Program-made: the position numbers and the translations under genes
Part shown: positions 16,913 to 24,969 of the stretch, one piece after another
Layout: every line of letters starts with the position of its first letter
Numbering within the stretch: the stretch's first letter is position 1
The notes under the pieces: model-generated
What the model saw: the letters and a program-made list of their open reading frames with translations, nothing else
Databases searched by the model: none
What the model was told of the DNA's origin: nothing
From: Scytonema sp045865695
Lineage (GTDB): Bacteria > Cyanobacteriota > Cyanobacteriia > Cyanobacteriales > Nostocaceae
Direction of reading: 5' to 3'
Assembly (NCBI RefSeq): GCF_045865695.1
Contig: NZ_BAACAP010000225.1
Location: 1 to 64,000, forward strand
Length of the DNA stretch: 64,000 nt

Positions 16913-17155
16913 TTACTCACTTTGGGCTTGCTCTACTCCGGCATTCAGCGCTTGGTCTGGTGTACTGTAGCAACCGAACAGGCACGAGTCAAAGTCGGCA
17001 ATGGGGACTGGGTTGCGTTCTAATACGTAATGAATAGCGATCGCGTAGGAGTATTTTTTTTTAAGTAGAGGATGGGGATGCACCGCCACATACCACGGTG
17101 TATGAGTCCCAAACTCAGAAAGAGTGCCTATTTTTTCAAGGATTGGTTTATTCAT
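16913..17155 (-). CDS. Small conserved-looking hypothetical protein
   Basis: An 80-residue soluble protein starting at ATG 17155 (MNKPILEKIGTLSEFG), preceded by CAGGCGACA. An upstream TTG at 17188 would add 11 basic residues and is less likely. It contains HTPWYVAVHPHP, KYSYAIAIHYVLE and SCLFGCYSTPDQALNAG, composition typical of a folded globular domain. I cannot name the family. Confidence 0.6.
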   Translation of the reverse strand: MNKPILEKIGTLSEFGTHTPWYVAVHPHPLLKKKYSYAIAIHYVLERNPVPIADFDSCLFGCYSTPDQALNAGVEQAQSE

Positions 17156-17449
17156 TGTCGCCTGAAACTTTCTTCGCTTTAGTTGCAAAACGCTGTCTTA
17201 AATAACCTAACTGTTCGGGGGGTAGAAGTGCGAGCGGAAAAAAGTTAGCTTTAACTGGGACAGCAGTAACGTACTACATACAGTAGATATCATTCAACTA
17301 TAGCCCGATTTTTCTGTTGTTTTCACTAACTCAAGAGGGAGAAATAATTGTAGGTAATCTTCTGGCGGGGAGGGAGTAGCTGAAATATTCAGTCTTAAAA
17401 TTTAGCCATAGTTCTACAAAAAATTTCTCTGAATTCATTCTTTAAGTAG

Positions 17450-17623
17450 ATGTTGAAGGAAATAGAAAATGGTTACTGTTTTGAGGAATTAACTTATGAA
17501 CAACTCATAATTCTTGAGTTACACGATAAGACAAATTTATTAAAATTTCATAATGATTTGATTGAGATGTATAGAGAGTTACTATACAACCTCGTTAGTT
17601 CGGTCATAAGACATCTTTCGTAA
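17450..17623 (+). CDS. Possible 57-residue hypothetical protein
   Basis: ATG 17450 opens a frame with protein-like helical composition (MLKEIENGYCFEELTYEQLI, LHDKTNLLKFHNDLIEMYR) ending at TAA 17621. No Shine-Dalgarno sequence is evident. It lies in the 595-bp gap before the radical SAM gene; the remainder of that gap shows only a long-range repeat of GGTCGATT/AATCGACC at about 17644 and 17711. Confidence 0.4.
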   Translation: MLKEIENGYCFEELTYEQLIILELHDKTNLLKFHNDLIEMYRELLYNLVSSVIRHLS

Positions 17624-17750
17624 ATGCTGGTTTTGGATTTGAATGGTCGATTTTTGCGTCGCATAATCCAACTTGTGTAAAAAGTTTTACGTATCCGCTT
17701 GTGCCACAATCGACCAAAACTGCACTTAGAATCTTAAAAAGAAGGAGCGT

Positions 17751-19346
17751 ATGAAAACACTGTTGCTCTACCCCCAATTTCCTCAGTCCTTTTGGTCTTA
17801 CGATCGCGCGATGGAAATGGCAGGACTCAAAGCAGTCATTCCGCCCTTGGGCATTATTACCGTTGCAGCACTCCTAAGAGAAGATTGGGAAATCAGATTT
17901 TATGACCGCAATGTCAGCCTAGAGACAGACGCAGATTGGGAGTGGTGCGACCTGGTTATTCTCTCTGCTATGCTTGTGCAGAAACCGGATTTCCACGCCC
18001 TAATTCAAAAAGCAGTGCGGTTAGGCAAGAAGGTGGCAGTAGGTGGACCTTACCCCACGTCTGTGCCGCAAGATGCTCTTGACTCTGGGGCGCATTACCT
18101 GATCCTGGATGAAGGAGAGATAACGGTTCCGCAGTTCCTTGAAGCGATCGCTCTTGGGCATGCCCAAGGAATCTTCCGCTCCACCCAGAAACCAGATGTC
18201 ACGACTAGCCCCATGCCCCGCTTTGACCTGCTTGAGCGCGATGCCTACTTTATGATGGCAATTCAGTTTTCTCGCGGTTGTCCCTTCAATTGCGAATTTT
18301 GTGACATCATTTCCCTCTACGGTCGCAAACCGCGCACTAAAGAACCTCTTCAAACCTTAGCAGAGTTGCAAACCCTATACGATTTAGGCTGGCGGGGGTC
18401 ACTCTTCATTGTCGATGACAACTTTATTGGGAATCAGCGCAATGTCAAACGCCTCTTACGAGAATTGATTCCTTGGATGAAACAACACAACTATCCTTTC
18501 ACCTTCATGACCGAAGCCTCTGTGAATTTAGCAGAAGATGATGAACTGCTAGAGCTGATGGTAGAAGCAGGATTCTATGCTGTCTTTCTCGGCATTGAAA
18601 CTCCCGACCAAGACAGTCTCGTCGTGACGCGCAAAATGCAAAATACACGTAACCCGCTAGTAGAAGCCTGCCACAAGATAAACGAAGCGGGACTGCTAAT
18701 TTATGCAGGGTTTATCCTCGGCTTTGATGGAGAACGCTCCGGTGCGGGTGAACGGATTCAAGCCTTTGTTGAACAAACTAGTATTCCTCAACCCATGCTA
18801 GGTATCCTCCAAGCCTTGCCCAACACTGCCCTCTGGAACCGACTCCAAACAGAACAGCGTTTAATTGAGGGCGTCGGCGTCACGGCTACGGGAGACCAGA
18901 ATACCCTCATGAATTTTGTTCCCACCCGCCCCATTGCCGAAATTGCTAGAGAGTATGTCGAAGGCTTCTGGACATTGTATGAACCCGCAAACTATTTGAG
19001 GCGATGTTTTCAGCAGTGCCTCAATATTGTTCCTCCGGCAAGGCGAGCACAAACCATGCAACTACCCTTGGGTAAGGAGTTGCGGCTTATTGCCCAGTTA
19101 GTCTGGCATCAGGGCTTACGACGACCTGACATTCGAGGGCAGTTTTGGCGACAACTATGGACGCTTCTGCTGAGAAAGCCCCAAGTTCTCAATATGTATT
19201 TGGCGCTATGTATTGCGGGAGAGCATTTTTGGGAGTACCGAATTTTAGCCAGGGAACGGATGGCTCAACAGCTAGGCTACGATCCACTATCCGTCTCTGT
19301 ACTAAGAGAGCTTGAACCAATGCTTGTCAGGAACAGTAGGTGTTGA
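17751..19346 (+). CDS. B12-binding radical SAM protein (DUF4070 family)
   Basis: A 531-residue enzyme. Residues ~1-145 form a cobalamin-binding Rossmann-like domain (LLLYPQFPQSFW, PPLGIITVAALL, GGPYPTSVP). The radical SAM core carries the 4Fe-4S ligands Cys177, Cys181 and Cys184 (CPFNCEFC), a loop typical of the B12-radical SAM group that includes the hopanoid methylase HpnP. The C-terminal ~130 residues match the DUF4070 region. Such enzymes usually methylate unactivated carbons. A strong AAGGAG precedes the ATG. A tail fragment of a second homologue lies at 13959-14180. The substrate cannot be read from the sequence. Confidence 0.88.
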   Translation: MKTLLLYPQFPQSFWSYDRAMEMAGLKAVIPPLGIITVAALLREDWEIRFYDRNVSLETDADWEWCDLVILSAMLVQKPDFHALIQKAVRLGKKVAVGGPYPTSVPQDALDSGAHYLILDEGEITVPQFLEAIALGHAQGIFRSTQKPDVTTSPMPRFDLLERDAYFMMAIQFSRGCPFNCEFCDIISLYGRKPRTKEPLQTLAELQTLYDLGWRGSLFIVDDNFIGNQRNVKRLLRELIPWMKQHNYPFTFMTEASVNLAEDDELLELMVEAGFYAVFLGIETPDQDSLVVTRKMQNTRNPLVEACHKINEAGLLIYAGFILGFDGERSGAGERIQAFVEQTSIPQPMLGILQALPNTALWNRLQTEQRLIEGVGVTATGDQNTLMNFVPTRPIAEIAREYVEGFWTLYEPANYLRRCFQQCLNIVPPARRAQTMQLPLGKELRLIAQLVWHQGLRRPDIRGQFWRQLWTLLLRKPQVLNMYLALCIAGEHFWEYRILARERMAQQLGYDPLSVSVLRELEPMLVRNSRC

Positions 19347-19400
19347 GGACAGCAAAACATCTCAGGCTTGGATGGCTCCTAATCAGATGGCGTTTGCTAG

Positions 19401-19859
19401 TTACCGTAAACTGTCATGCTGGTTTAATCTTGTAGAGATAAGACCAGCATCTCTTCGCCAAACCTCCGCTCGGACACCAACAGTGGGTGAGGAGGATAGG
19501 GGAACAGTAGGCTCGGCAGCCCACCATAGCGCAACAGCGGGAACCACACCCAACAAAACACTCATTATTGTGGGAATCCAGAACTGGCTGTCGAGTTGAC
19601 TAATTGTGATGATGGCTCCGAAGGCAAAGTTAACCAGGTAGATCGAGAGCGGAACCCACAGTTGGGTACGGCTCAGTCTGGTCAAAGTGTCACGCCAGAA
19701 AAGCGTTGCTACGGACATGAAAAGCGCTCCGGTTCCTAACCAGCCGAGCAAGTTGCGGTAGGGCATACCAAAGAACTGTCCCAGATCTTGAAATTCCCAG
19801 AAGGGGTAAGGGGTCTGGCTCATGGCAGGGTCTAACACCAAGTCCCAAGGCTTAATTTA
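19401..19859 (-). pseudogene. Truncated carotenoid biosynthesis (CruF/DUF422-like) gene
   Basis: The frame KPWDLVLDPAMSQ, YPFWEF, FFGMPYRNLLGWLGTG, LFWRD matches the C-terminal half of the CruF-type carotenoid 1',2'-hydratase family, which normally has about 250-300 residues. Upstream of KPWD an in-frame TAA (19860-19862) closes the frame and no N-terminal half is found. Three hydrophobic helices remain. A GTG at 19841 could in theory start a 146-residue protein, but loss of half the membrane core argues for a relic. Confidence 0.65.
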
Positions 19860-19901
19860 TAACTCCCAGTTCGCCCATTTTTTTGGGAGTTAGAAGAAAG
19901 A

Positions 19902-20150
19902 CTACTCAGGAGTAAAAGATTGACCATCAAGTTGAGTGTAAATACTGATGGGAAAGCCCAGTAAAGCAAGAATACGCTTCTGTAAAGGTGAAAGCGGGGT
20001 CAAATGAGCGTAAATTTCGGTTTTCACCTCAATCAAGAGCAGTGTAATCTCTTTAAATGCAGCCAGAATTATTTCTGCGCTCTTTTCGTGCAGTTTCTCG
20101 CTTCGGATTGCCAACATAAAGACCAGCAAGTAGTGCGATCGCATCCACAT
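19902..20150 (-). CDS. Hypothetical protein or gene remnant
   Basis: An 82-residue frame (HEKSAEIILAAFKEITLLLI, LSPLQKRILALLGFPISIYT) reads like a genuine coding sequence, but it has an uncertain start and no domain I recognise. The tail resembles C-termini of some cyanobacterial mobile-element proteins, so it may be a remnant. Confidence 0.35.
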   Translation of the reverse strand: MWMRSHYLLVFMLAIRSEKLHEKSAEIILAAFKEITLLLIEVKTEIYAHLTPLSPLQKRILALLGFPISIYTQLDGQSFTPE

Positions 20151-20275
20151 TACTTGAGTTTAGCTCTGGGGATTAAAAGGTGTAGTCCTCAAAGCTAATC
20201 AAAGTTGAATCACATCAGTAATAGTGCGTTTGCGTTTATGTCTGGGGTAATGTCGCTCAAGCTTTGTAGGAAGTC

Positions 20276-20845
20276 CTATGGAGACTGAGATAAATGTTCA
20301 AAGAGTATTTTTGTGCCAATACCAATCAATATAAGTCCACCAAGGATTTCAATTTTATTATTAAACCAATTACCAAACTTATTGCCGATAAAAACACCGC
20401 TAAAAGCCATAAGGAAAGTAATGATTCCAATGACTACCACTAAAGTAGCAATGTAATCTCTGAGAAAAGCAAAGCTTATCCCAACAACTAAAGCATCAAT
20501 GCTGGTAGCAAAAGATAGAGTTAGTAAAACAGAAACATTTAAGGGGTCAAGCTCAGGTTGTGTTGTCGTCTCTGAATGCATAGATTCATAAATCATTCTA
20601 CCCCCTACAAAAGTTAGAAGTCCAAAAGCTATCCAATGGTCTACTTGTGAGATAAAACCTTTCAAGCCTTGACCTAATAGCCAACCGAGCAATGGCATAA
20701 CAGTCTGAAAGAACCCGAAAAAAGTTGCGATCGTCAAAGCATATTTGATTCTAAGATGTTTGATTTTTATGCCAGTGGTGATGGAAGCAGCAAAAGCATC
20801 GGCTGCAAGTCCTAATGCTATAAAAACAGTGGTAATGATGTCCAT
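20276..20845 (-). CDS. mntP: Manganese efflux pump MntP
   Basis: A 189-residue, six-helix membrane protein of the MntP family, which exports Mn2+ from the cytoplasm. Hallmarks are the paired Asp-containing helices LGLAADAFAASITTG (helix 1) and FATSIDALVVGISFAF (mid protein), with the acidic side chains thought to line the Mn path, plus GGLILIGIGTKILFEH at the C-terminus. The ATG is preceded by AAGGGGAG at 10 nt spacing. Directly upstream lies a yybP-ykoY riboswitch, the Mn2+ sensor commonly found before mntP genes, so expression is expected to rise with Mn2+. Confidence 0.95.
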   Translation of the reverse strand: MDIITTVFIALGLAADAFAASITTGIKIKHLRIKYALTIATFFGFFQTVMPLLGWLLGQGLKGFISQVDHWIAFGLLTFVGGRMIYESMHSETTTQPELDPLNVSVLLTLSFATSIDALVVGISFAFLRDYIATLVVVIGIITFLMAFSGVFIGNKFGNWFNNKIEILGGLILIGIGTKILFEHLSQSP

Positions 20846-20853
20846 ACTCTTTT

Positions 20854-20895
20854 CAAGCTCCCCTTGAGAATGTGTTAGCAGTCTGAGAGAGCTTG
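20854..20895 (-). promoter_or_regulatory. Expression platform: hairpin sequestering mntP Shine-Dalgarno
   Basis: In the minus-strand RNA, CAAGCTC (20889-20895) is perfectly complementary to GAGCTTG (20854-20860), which overlaps the AAGGGGAG ribosome binding site of mntP. Pairing would hide the site. Mn2+ binding to the upstream aptamer is expected to favour its release, giving translational control. Confidence 0.55.
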
Positions 20896-20935
20896 GAAGG
20901 ACTAAGAAGACCTCACCAAACTCACATCAGATGTG

Positions 20936-21092
20936 AATTTAGTGAAAGTCTCGCTTACAAATCTCTGGTTTCAGTACAGTACAGTACTGTACTGAAACCA
21001 GAGATTTGTCACCTGAACCAGGCTCATCACCAGTATGTTGACTCAGGTGTGCTGACTTCAGTCAGCAGAGCTACTCCCCTTCATAGTAAATT
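20936..21092 (-). ncRNA. yybP-ykoY manganese riboswitch aptamer
   Basis: Read on the minus strand, the leader of mntP contains the family signatures GAAGGGGAGTAGC, then GTCAACATACTGG, GATGAGCC, and GACAAATC ... GAGACTTTCAC. Helix P1 forms from AATTTA (21087-21092) with TAAATT (20936-20941). A second helix forms from CACCTGA with TCAGGTG, and a small hairpin from GCTGACT with AGTCAGC. These match the conserved positions of the yybP-ykoY Mn2+ riboswitch. The aptamer is enlarged by a 53-nt perfect hairpin. Boundaries are approximate. Confidence 0.88.
20957..21009. repeat. 53-bp perfect palindrome inside the riboswitch
   Basis: Two 26-nt arms are exactly complementary around one central base, from ACAAATCTCTGGTTTCAGTA to its complement. 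No T-tract follows in either direction, so it is not a simple terminator. Its position in the aptamer, just after GGTG and before AAGCGAGACTTTC, suggests an extended peripheral helix. Confidence 0.92.
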
Positions 21093-21097
21093 TTATA

Positions 21098-21349
21098 TCA
21101 TTCACGTGAGTTGCGTACTCCTCTAGCAGCGATTAATGCAACAGTAAAAACTGTACTCGATCTGGAGGTTTGGAGTCTTGTTGAACTAGCTCCGCCAGTA
21201 GGTCTTGCTGGAGGAATGGATTCACAAGCTAATGTATTTGACTGATTGACTTCTTTTGCATATGCAAAAGAACTTACAGATACCTGAAACAAAGCTATGC
21301 CTAAGGGAATCGTTAGGATGAACGCAGTGAGAATAATAAGTGCCTTCAT
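21098..21349 (-). CDS. Small exported protein, unknown
   Basis: An 83-residue protein from ATG 21349 (preceded by GAGG) with a clear signal peptide: MKAL, hydrophobic core IILTAFILTIPLGIALFQV, probable cleavage after SFAYA. The mature part is short, Ser/Arg-rich (PPARPTGGASSTRLQTSRSS) and contains one Cys. It ends 5 bp before the mntP riboswitch begins, so mntP could be read from this gene too. No family recognised. Confidence 0.5.
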   Translation of the reverse strand: MKALIILTAFILTIPLGIALFQVSVSSFAYAKEVNQSNTLACESIPPARPTGGASSTRLQTSRSSTVFTVALIAARGVRNSRE

Positions 21350-21474
21350 AGCCAAAATCCTCAAACAATGAGTATTTGGTAGTAAATCAGGTTGACAGTC
21401 GTACCCTAGTGGCACAACCAAAGAGCCTGAGACAAAAATGAATCAAATTGTAAATGTGAGTTTCTAATTACTAA

Positions 21475-21565
21475 TAGACATCTCCGGAAAAGATGTAAGG
21501 GCGCAATGCCTTGCGCCCCTACCAGGACTTTCGGGTAATGCATAATTAATTTCTGGAGATGTCTA
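21475..21565. repeat. MITE-like palindrome, family B
   Basis: Ends TAGACATCTCCGGAAA and TTTCTGGAGATGTCTA are inverted repeats (15 of 16). The centre is a GC-rich hairpin GGGCGCAATGCCTTGCGCCC. Partial copies lie at 34552-34599 (before the P450) and 62911-62940. The gap 21350-21815 holds nothing else clear except two copies of GATGAAAT/CAAGATGAAA-like sequence near 21580 and 21748. Confidence 0.7.
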
Positions 21566-21815
21566 ATTTACAGAATCAAAATGAAATTAAGATGAAATTT
21601 TTACATAGTAGTGATTGTTCTGCCATTGCTAGCGCATTACTCAAAAAACTAGGTAGTTATACCGTTGTGGTATAACTATAAGCCTGACGGGAGTGTGGTA
21701 GTTGAGGAGTAAACTTATTAAACCTTCTTCAATATCATAGAAGATTAGGATGAAATCAAGATGAAACTTCAGATCAGCTATTGATGCCCCTGATTTTCAG
21801 CAAGCTACAAAACAA

Positions 21816-22193
21816 CTAGTACACTAAGTTTCCACTGCCGCGCAACTGACGTAAGGAATTTAGACAATACGGACAGTCACAACCAAATAATTGAATAGCA
21901 GCGTTGCTTTCCTCCTCAGTAAAGTTCAGCATGGCGACATTCTGGTCTGATTTTCCTGTGGTAATAGTTGTTGAACGTACAGGGGAAGCACCCGGCTTTC
22001 TTTCTGAATCTTTAATGCAAACAAGAGTGTAGTGACCGTGAGGATGATCGATGCAGGTACGACTATCGTTAGTGTGTATTAATCGCTGGGTCGTAGTAGC
22101 AGCATGGGCAGGATTGATGATTGCCAGCGTAGACATTAGCGACGTAAAAATTGTAGAACTGGAAAGCAAATTCAGTACAAGTTTTCTGTTCAT
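21816..22193 (-). CDS. Exported protein with C-terminal Cys motif, unknown
   Basis: A 125-residue protein with a Sec signal peptide (MNRKLVLNLLSSSTIFTSLM, cleavage likely after PAHA). The mature domain has Cys in RTCIDHPHGHYTLVCIK and a C-terminal cluster LFGCDCPYCLNSLRQLRG. The five cysteines suggest a disulfide-stabilised or metal-binding periplasmic protein. I recognise no named family. Confidence 0.65.
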   Translation of the reverse strand: MNRKLVLNLLSSSTIFTSLMSTLAIINPAHAATTTQRLIHTNDSRTCIDHPHGHYTLVCIKDSERKPGASPVRSTTITTGKSDQNVAMLNFTEEESNAAIQLFGCDCPYCLNSLRQLRGSGNLVY

Positions 22194-22411
22194 AGGTTTT
22201 CTTGAGAAGGTGTATGACCGCTCAGGTTATTCGATTCACTATCCAAAGGTCAAGTGAATTTTTTCCTAGAATAACTAGTTTGACAATACTCATCATAAGA
22301 AAGTTTCTATCTCCTAAATCTCAGCCTTCAAAATAAGAGAATTATTATAAAACATCTAAAAATAAGAAAATTCTTACTTCAAATTTCAACTAAAATTCAA
22401 TCAATTTCTCA
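22194..22411. other. Intergenic, AT-rich
   Basis: Leader region between the exported protein gene and a TPR remnant. I see no gene or repeat. Confidence 0.35.
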
Positions 22412-22531
22412 TCAACGTTGACTTGCCAAATATTTTGCTGTATATTCATTATTAAAATTTACAATTGCACCCCTGAAGTCGCCTTGTCCGAGCTTTTGTA
22501 CCCCTTGCTTATAGTACTCTTGAAAATTCAT
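22412..22531 (-). pseudogene. N-terminal remnant of a TPR protein
   Basis: ATG 22531 opens 39 codons: MNFQEYYKQGVQKLGQGDFR, GAIVNFNNEY and a stop. This is the start of a typical cyanobacterial tetratricopeptide repeat protein (YYxxGxxKLxxGDFxGAIxxFN), cut off before the first repeat is complete. It follows the GUN4 gene by 31 bp on the same strand. Confidence 0.45.
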
Positions 22532-22562
22532 TACCCGTGTACGTGTTTATAGCAAAGGGTAT

Positions 22563-23033
22563 TCAAAAATCATCCGCATAACAATCTTCTAATTTGGGTG
22601 TGAGAGTTGCAGCCCATCCAATAGCCGCACCATCAGACTTATAAAATGGCGCGGCGGGTAGATGTCCGACAGAGGCATCATCTAAACTAAATTGAAGTTC
22701 GGAATACGCTTGCCAAATGTAGTGTACTCTCCATCCCACCAAGTCTCCAAACCTAAGATAGTCATCTTCTACACTTTCCCAAATGCGGCTTTGTACAGAA
22801 AATCCAAAACGCCCTTTGCTATATCTAGTCCACAAATCGTTAATAATTTTTAGAGCCAAACACGGAAATTGAGCAAAATCTTCTTCTCTTATCCAACCAG
22901 CTGTAACACGGTTGGTTATTTCTCGCATGACTTTTCCAGTTTCTTCGTCAGCCTCTTTCCATTGCTTAGCTTCTAGAAAGTCTCGCAATTGAGTATAATC
23001 GATACTATGTGCTGAAGTAAATTGTTCTGACAT
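22563..23033 (-). CDS. GUN4 domain protein
   Basis: A 156-residue protein consisting of one GUN4 domain: DYTQLRDFLEAKQWKEADEE, then WTRYSKGRFGFSVQSRIWES and VGWRV near the C-terminal end. The GUN4 fold binds porphyrins; the canonical protein stimulates Mg-chelatase in chlorophyll synthesis. This copy lacks the N-terminal helical bundle of the housekeeping Gun4 (~230 residues), so it is more likely one of the many accessory GUN4 proteins of filamentous cyanobacteria, possibly sensing tetrapyrroles. A second GUN4 domain occurs at the end of the STAND protein at 45784-48432. Confidence 0.88.
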   Translation of the reverse strand: MSEQFTSAHSIDYTQLRDFLEAKQWKEADEETGKVMREITNRVTAGWIREEDFAQFPCLALKIINDLWTRYSKGRFGFSVQSRIWESVEDDYLRFGDLVGWRVHYIWQAYSELQFSLDDASVGHLPAAPFYKSDGAAIGWAATLTPKLEDCYADDF

Positions 23034-23149
23034 TTATAAGACCAATACCAAATGAAGTACAGTTCCATCAGCGTGCATCAGCTACAGGCTGCGGTTCCAT
23101 AACCTTTTATATATTGCACCCAGTGAAAACCGCCATAGCATACGAAAGC

Positions 23150-23182
23150 AAAAGCCTAGCTTTTCTAAAAAACTAGGCTTTT
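23150..23182 (-). terminator. Rho-independent terminator of S2P gene copy 1
   Basis: AAAAGCCTAG and CTAGGCTTTT form a 10-bp stem with an AT-rich loop 24 nt past the stop codon. On the minus strand it is followed by TTTTGCTTTC. Confidence 0.75.
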
Positions 23183-23205
23183 ACTGTTAATATTATCTAG
23201 ATTGA

Positions 23206-24369
23206 TTATGCAGCGTTTGCTTGAGCTTTTGTGTAAAGTAAGTTAATAATTGAAGCTTTCTCTAAAAGTCCGACAAGCACGCCATTCTCACGGATGACAG
23301 CAAGTGTAGATAACTTTCTTTGTTCTAGCAGTTGTACTGCATCCATTAATGATTGGTCAGATTTCACCGTTACCAACTGTTCTATTGGTCGCATGACTTC
23401 TTCGATTCGAGTTTCTGACCACAGTGCTGTTGGAATAGCTCTCAAATTATCGACAGATACTGCTCCTACAAGCTGTCCGTTGTCATCTGTCACTAAGAAA
23501 CGATTCCATTTTTGCCAGCCCAAAATACGTTCGTCAGCAAACTCTCGTAATGTGAGATGAGCACAGACAATTGGACTGTCTGTGGTAACTGCATCCGCAG
23601 CCGTTAGACCTGTGAGTTTCTCTTGTACTTTAGCAAATTGAGCCGCATTACCTGCATTTTGTAGTAAGAAGAAACCGACTAGCAAGTTCCAGAAGTTTGC
23701 AAAGCTACCAGATAACAAGAATGGGAGTAGACCGGAAGCTATAGCAATCCAACCAAAGATTTGACCAACTCGACTGGCAAAAACAACACCCTGATAAGGA
23801 TTTCCTGTAATCTTCCACACAAGAGCTTTTAATATATTTCCACCATCTAGAGGTAAGCCCGGTATTAGGTTAAAGAGTGCTAATGCTAAGTTTACAGAAG
23901 CGAGAACGCCAAGTATTGCAGCGAGTGGTCCAGAAGGTGCGATCGCCCTTGGCGCAAGCTGTACCCAGCTTATCGCAATCCCAACACCTGTCAGTATACC
24001 GAATACCAGTAAGCTCACCAGAGGACCTGCAATTGCAACCCAAAAAGCCTCTGCAGGAGTTTCCGACTCTTTTTCTAAGCTTGCCAATCCGCCAAATATA
24101 AAGAGTGTAATTGATTTGACATCTATTCCTTGGCGAAGAGCGACAAAGCTATGTCCCAATTCATGAGCTACAACAGAGCTAAATAATAACAGTGCTGTCA
24201 GCAACCCAAGTACAACAGCTAATGCTGCACCCAACTGCGGGAACTGCGCTGCTAATCCACTGCTGTAGCTTAAAGTAACTAAGCCCAGGACAAAAAACCA
24301 AGATGGATGGATGTAGAAGGGAATCCCGAAGAGGTTGCCAACGCGAATTGTGCCATTCATGTCGTTCAC
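23206..24369 (-). CDS. Site-2 protease family M50 metalloprotease with CBS domains, copy 1
   Basis: A 387-residue membrane protein. The zinc site is VVAHELGHSF (HExxH) near residue 67 in a transmembrane helix, with the distal Asp in NLIPGLPLDGG near 170. About six hydrophobic segments span residues 15-240. Residues ~255-385 are a CBS pair (ITTDSPIVCAHLTLREFAD, MRPIEQLVTVKSDQSLMDAV) that likely binds an adenine nucleotide. This is the SpoIVFB/Rip-type architecture for intramembrane cleavage of regulators. It differs from the copy at 25812-26975 at only about eight residues. Candidate substrates include anti-sigma factors, but none is adjacent. Confidence 0.92.
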   Translation of the reverse strand: MNDMNGTIRVGNLFGIPFYIHPSWFFVLGLVTLSYSSGLAAQFPQLGAALAVVLGLLTALLLFSSVVAHELGHSFVALRQGIDVKSITLFIFGGLASLEKESETPAEAFWVAIAGPLVSLLVFGILTGVGIAISWVQLAPRAIAPSGPLAAILGVLASVNLALALFNLIPGLPLDGGNILKALVWKITGNPYQGVVFASRVGQIFGWIAIASGLLPFLLSGSFANFWNLLVGFFLLQNAGNAAQFAKVQEKLTGLTAADAVTTDSPIVCAHLTLREFADERILGWQKWNRFLVTDDNGQLVGAVSVDNLRAIPTALWSETRIEEVMRPIEQLVTVKSDQSLMDAVQLLEQRKLSTLAVIRENGVLVGLLEKASIINLLYTKAQANAA

Positions 24370-24492
24370 CTTTGATTTTGATATGGAGGTTTTGCTTTAC
24401 CCCTCTTGATGCTTCTATGGTAACGAAATGTTAAGCACTTCTCATCTTTTCAACTGTCGTGGTGTCCGTTCGTTAAGGTGCGGTTATTACAC

Positions 24493-24606
24493 ACCACCGT
24501 TGAATTACTGACAAGAAGAAAGGCAGAGGATGGAAGGGAAATATTAGATTCTAAAAGCGAAATAGATAATTTTATAGAAAGACTTCAAGACAAGAGTTTT
24601 GGCTAA
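24493..24606 (+). pseudogene. Short coding remnant at the duplication joint
   Basis: A frame without start reads VELLTRRKAEDGREILDSKS and EIDNFIERLQDKSFG to TAA 24604. It begins exactly where homology to the second duplicated block stops, so it looks like the 3' end of a gene cut by the rearrangement. The rest of the gap to 24969 contains only a small AACAC/GTGTT hairpin near 24893. Confidence 0.3.
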
Positions 24607-24969
24607 TTTTGTCTGTTTGATATATGTATGACTTTACGCTATATTTATAGACTAAAAGTCACCATTCGATTTACGATTTTTCTCTACCAACACAACGTGC
24701 CAGTAATTATCCGTTTAATATCCAGCTGTTTTGTGTGATTTTACTTTTATTCCATTGTGATATCAAAACTGCTGCACCGGGTCGTATAATTCCGAACGTT
24801 CGTTTTACTTGAAATGTTGCTTTGATACGGATACAATTGTTGCCCCGCCTTTGAACGGGATATCTAACCTCAATCACTATATTGTAATAAAAAACACTCG
24901 TGTTTTATTTGAGCAGTAATTGGTGTAAATAGGTGAAAATATAAGTGTTACGAATGAGTGTGACCAACC

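Larger units (their letters stand above)
23131..24492. repeat. Direct duplication copy 1 (S2P gene with flanks)
   Basis: The block containing terminator, S2P gene and 123 bp of 5' flank recurs at 25738-27098 with about 97-98 percent identity judged by eye. Similarity ends sharply at CGGTTATTACAC on one side and CGCCATAG on the other. Confidence 0.92.

Noticed and set aside
17630..17725. Possible structured leader (cobalamin riboswitch) before the B12-radical SAM gene
   Set aside because: Only an 8-bp long-range complementarity (GGTCGATT/AATCGACC) is seen; the conserved B12-box is absent.
20957..21009. 53-bp palindrome as an intergenic terminator
   Set aside because: No T-tract on either strand, and riboswitch core motifs flank it on both sides, so it lies inside the mntP leader.
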